Assembly (NCBI GenBank): GCA_963277665.1
Contig: OY728128.1
Span: 1,865,654,988-1,865,718,987, forward strand
DNA length: 64,000 nucleotides
Source: Viscum album
Lineage: Eukaryota > Streptophyta > Magnoliopsida > Santalales > Viscaceae
Direction of reading: 5' to 3'
The position numbers were made by a program, and so were the translations under genes. Below the pieces are notes generated by a model. The model did not search any database. It saw nothing but the letters and a program-made list of their open reading frames with translations, and was not told where the DNA came from. Below, piece after piece: positions 62,881-64,000 of this stretch. Each line of letters opens with the position of its first letter. Position 1 is the stretch's first letter.

Positions 62881-64000
62881 ATGGATCAATCTAATCTCTA
62901 CGATTTCTCTTATGCAGTTTAGTTGCATTCTCTGCAGCCATATTTTCTTCTTCATATTCTTCTTTTGAGTCAACATCATGATGTGACTGCTGAGTGTTTT
63001 GTACAGCTTCTTCTATTTTGTATTTGTATTTTCTCCATTTTCACTTTTTTCCTCACTTTCGATCACATCAGCATGTGATTTCCTTGAAGCATTTATGGTT
63101 TTCTCGTCAATTATCTTAATATCACTACTTACCACAATCCTTCCTAATCGCTTGTTGAAACACTTGTAGGCTTTACTGTTCATTGGATACCCAAGAAAAA
63201 TTCCTTCATCATCATTGTCACCAAACCTCCATGGATTTCCTTATTTATTCTGAATGAAACATTTACTTCCGAAAACATGAAAGTATTTCAAGAAAGGCTT
63301 ACTTCCATGACACAATTAATATGGTGTATTCATTTCTACCATATAAATCACTGTTGGATTTTGAATGTGCACTGCAGCTTTAACAGCTTCTTTCCAGTAA
63401 TGGTGAGAGATACCACTCTCAATCAGCATAGTCTTAGCCATGTTGTTGACCTATCTATTCCAGTTCTCAACAACTCCATTTTTTGTGGAGTTCTCACAGT
63501 AGCTACCTCATGTTGTATTACTTGTTTTTCAAGGTAATTCTCAAACTCAATGGATGTGTATTCCCCTCCATGATCAGATTGAAAAACATTGATTATTCAT
63601 CCAGTATCATTCTCAGTGATTCACCGATATGTTTTCATGCATTCAAGAACCTGTCGTTTCCTGTGAATGATCATAAAACATGCCATTCTACTGTAATCAT
63701 CAATGGAAAGAGAAGAGTACCTTTCTCCATGTGTTCTGGAAATATTTATCGGCCCACATACATCTATATGAATTAGATCAAGATAATGAGATGAACTTTT
63801 CTTCCTTGGCTGATATGAACTGCAGACCAGCTTTCCACGATTGCAAGCATCACAAGATTTTTCATGCTCACTCTTCAGGTTTGGAATATCACTGACAATC
63901 CTCAATTTTGATATTTTCTCCCTGTCTAGTTGACTGATGTGACCCAGTCTCCTATGGCAAAAATTCTTTTCTTTTTCGACAGTCATGTAACAAACATTTT
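62881..64000 (-). pseudogene. E6 integrase, Ty1/copia, continues past the window
   Basis: The frame 63986-63621 starts with the zinc-binding region (CHRRLGHISQ, later SCDACNRGKLVC) and enters the core: LDLIHIDVCGPI holds the first catalytic Asp, SIDDYSRM follows. Near 63590-63545 the second Asp lies in VFQSDHGGEYTSIEFE. The Glu region near 63470 reads NGVVENWNR in a shifted frame, so all three acids are present though frames are broken. MLIESGISHHYWKEAVKAAV near 63440-63380 and DDEGIFLGYPMNSKAYKCFN near 63215-63155 follow. 62881-63130 is the polar linker to RT. Gag and the 5' LTR are outside the window. Confidence 0.9.

Overview
The window looks like intergenic DNA from a large, repeat-rich, AT-rich angiosperm genome. 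I find no host gene, rRNA, tRNA gene, CRISPR array or operon. Nearly all of it can be assigned to plant transposable elements that are old, broken and nested in one another. Every open frame longer than about 60 codons that I recognise is a fragment of retrotransposon gag-pol or of a CACTA transposase. Names E1-E6 are mine.

Layout. (1) 1 to about 10060: E1, a minus-strand Ty3/gypsy element. Its integrase runs off the left edge. Its pol is split by a solo LTR (678-3873, perfect 5-bp target duplication CATTT). Gag lies at 5941-6990 and a primer-binding site at 7747-7760. (2) 10060-11199 and 34571-35048: an older locus with palindromic CACTA-like repeats and a diverged direct repeat, split by E2. 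(3) 11200-34570: E2, a minus-strand Ty3/gypsy chromovirus-like element (probably Tekay/Del type) with LTRs of about 3.7 kb and target duplication CACGT/CACAT. (4) 19064-29938, inside the gag of E2: E3, a plus-strand relative with very long LTRs (4273 and 4272 bp), a 2.3-kb interior that keeps gag but has lost recognisable pol, and a perfect target duplication TTTGA. A 123-bp tRNA-derived SINE (24932-25054) sits inside E3. (5) 35049-50288: E5, a minus-strand Ty1/copia Sirevirus-like element. Its 5' LTR holds a second solo LTR of the E2/E3 family (44066-49202), which in turn holds a tandem repeat and an unexplained GC-richer, gene-like 1.1-kb segment. (6) 50588-59377: one end and much of the coding region of a minus-strand CACTA (En/Spm) transposon, with a hairpin array at its terminus and a decayed TNP2 transposase. 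(7) 59378 to the right edge: E6, a younger-looking minus-strand Ty1/copia element inserted in the TNP2 gene.

History and interaction. Six LTR copies of one gypsy family occupy more than a third of the window, in both orientations. E3 inserted into E2 in the opposite sense, so the right-hand LTRs face each other across only 919 bp and form a giant inverted repeat that could fold as hairpin RNA if transcribed. By-eye counts at LTR ends give 16/135 differences for the E3 pair and 27/150 for the E2 pair, in line with E3 being younger than its host. Most catalytic motifs are mutated, so none of the elements could move on its own products except possibly E6, of which only part is visible.

I found no wholly new system. 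The points most worth attention are the gag-only giant-LTR element E3, the facing LTR inverted repeat, the conserved CpG-rich boxes inside the LTRs, the five-hairpin CACTA terminus and the unassigned segment at 46390-47540. All family assignments rest on motifs read by eye; no database search or alignment was run.
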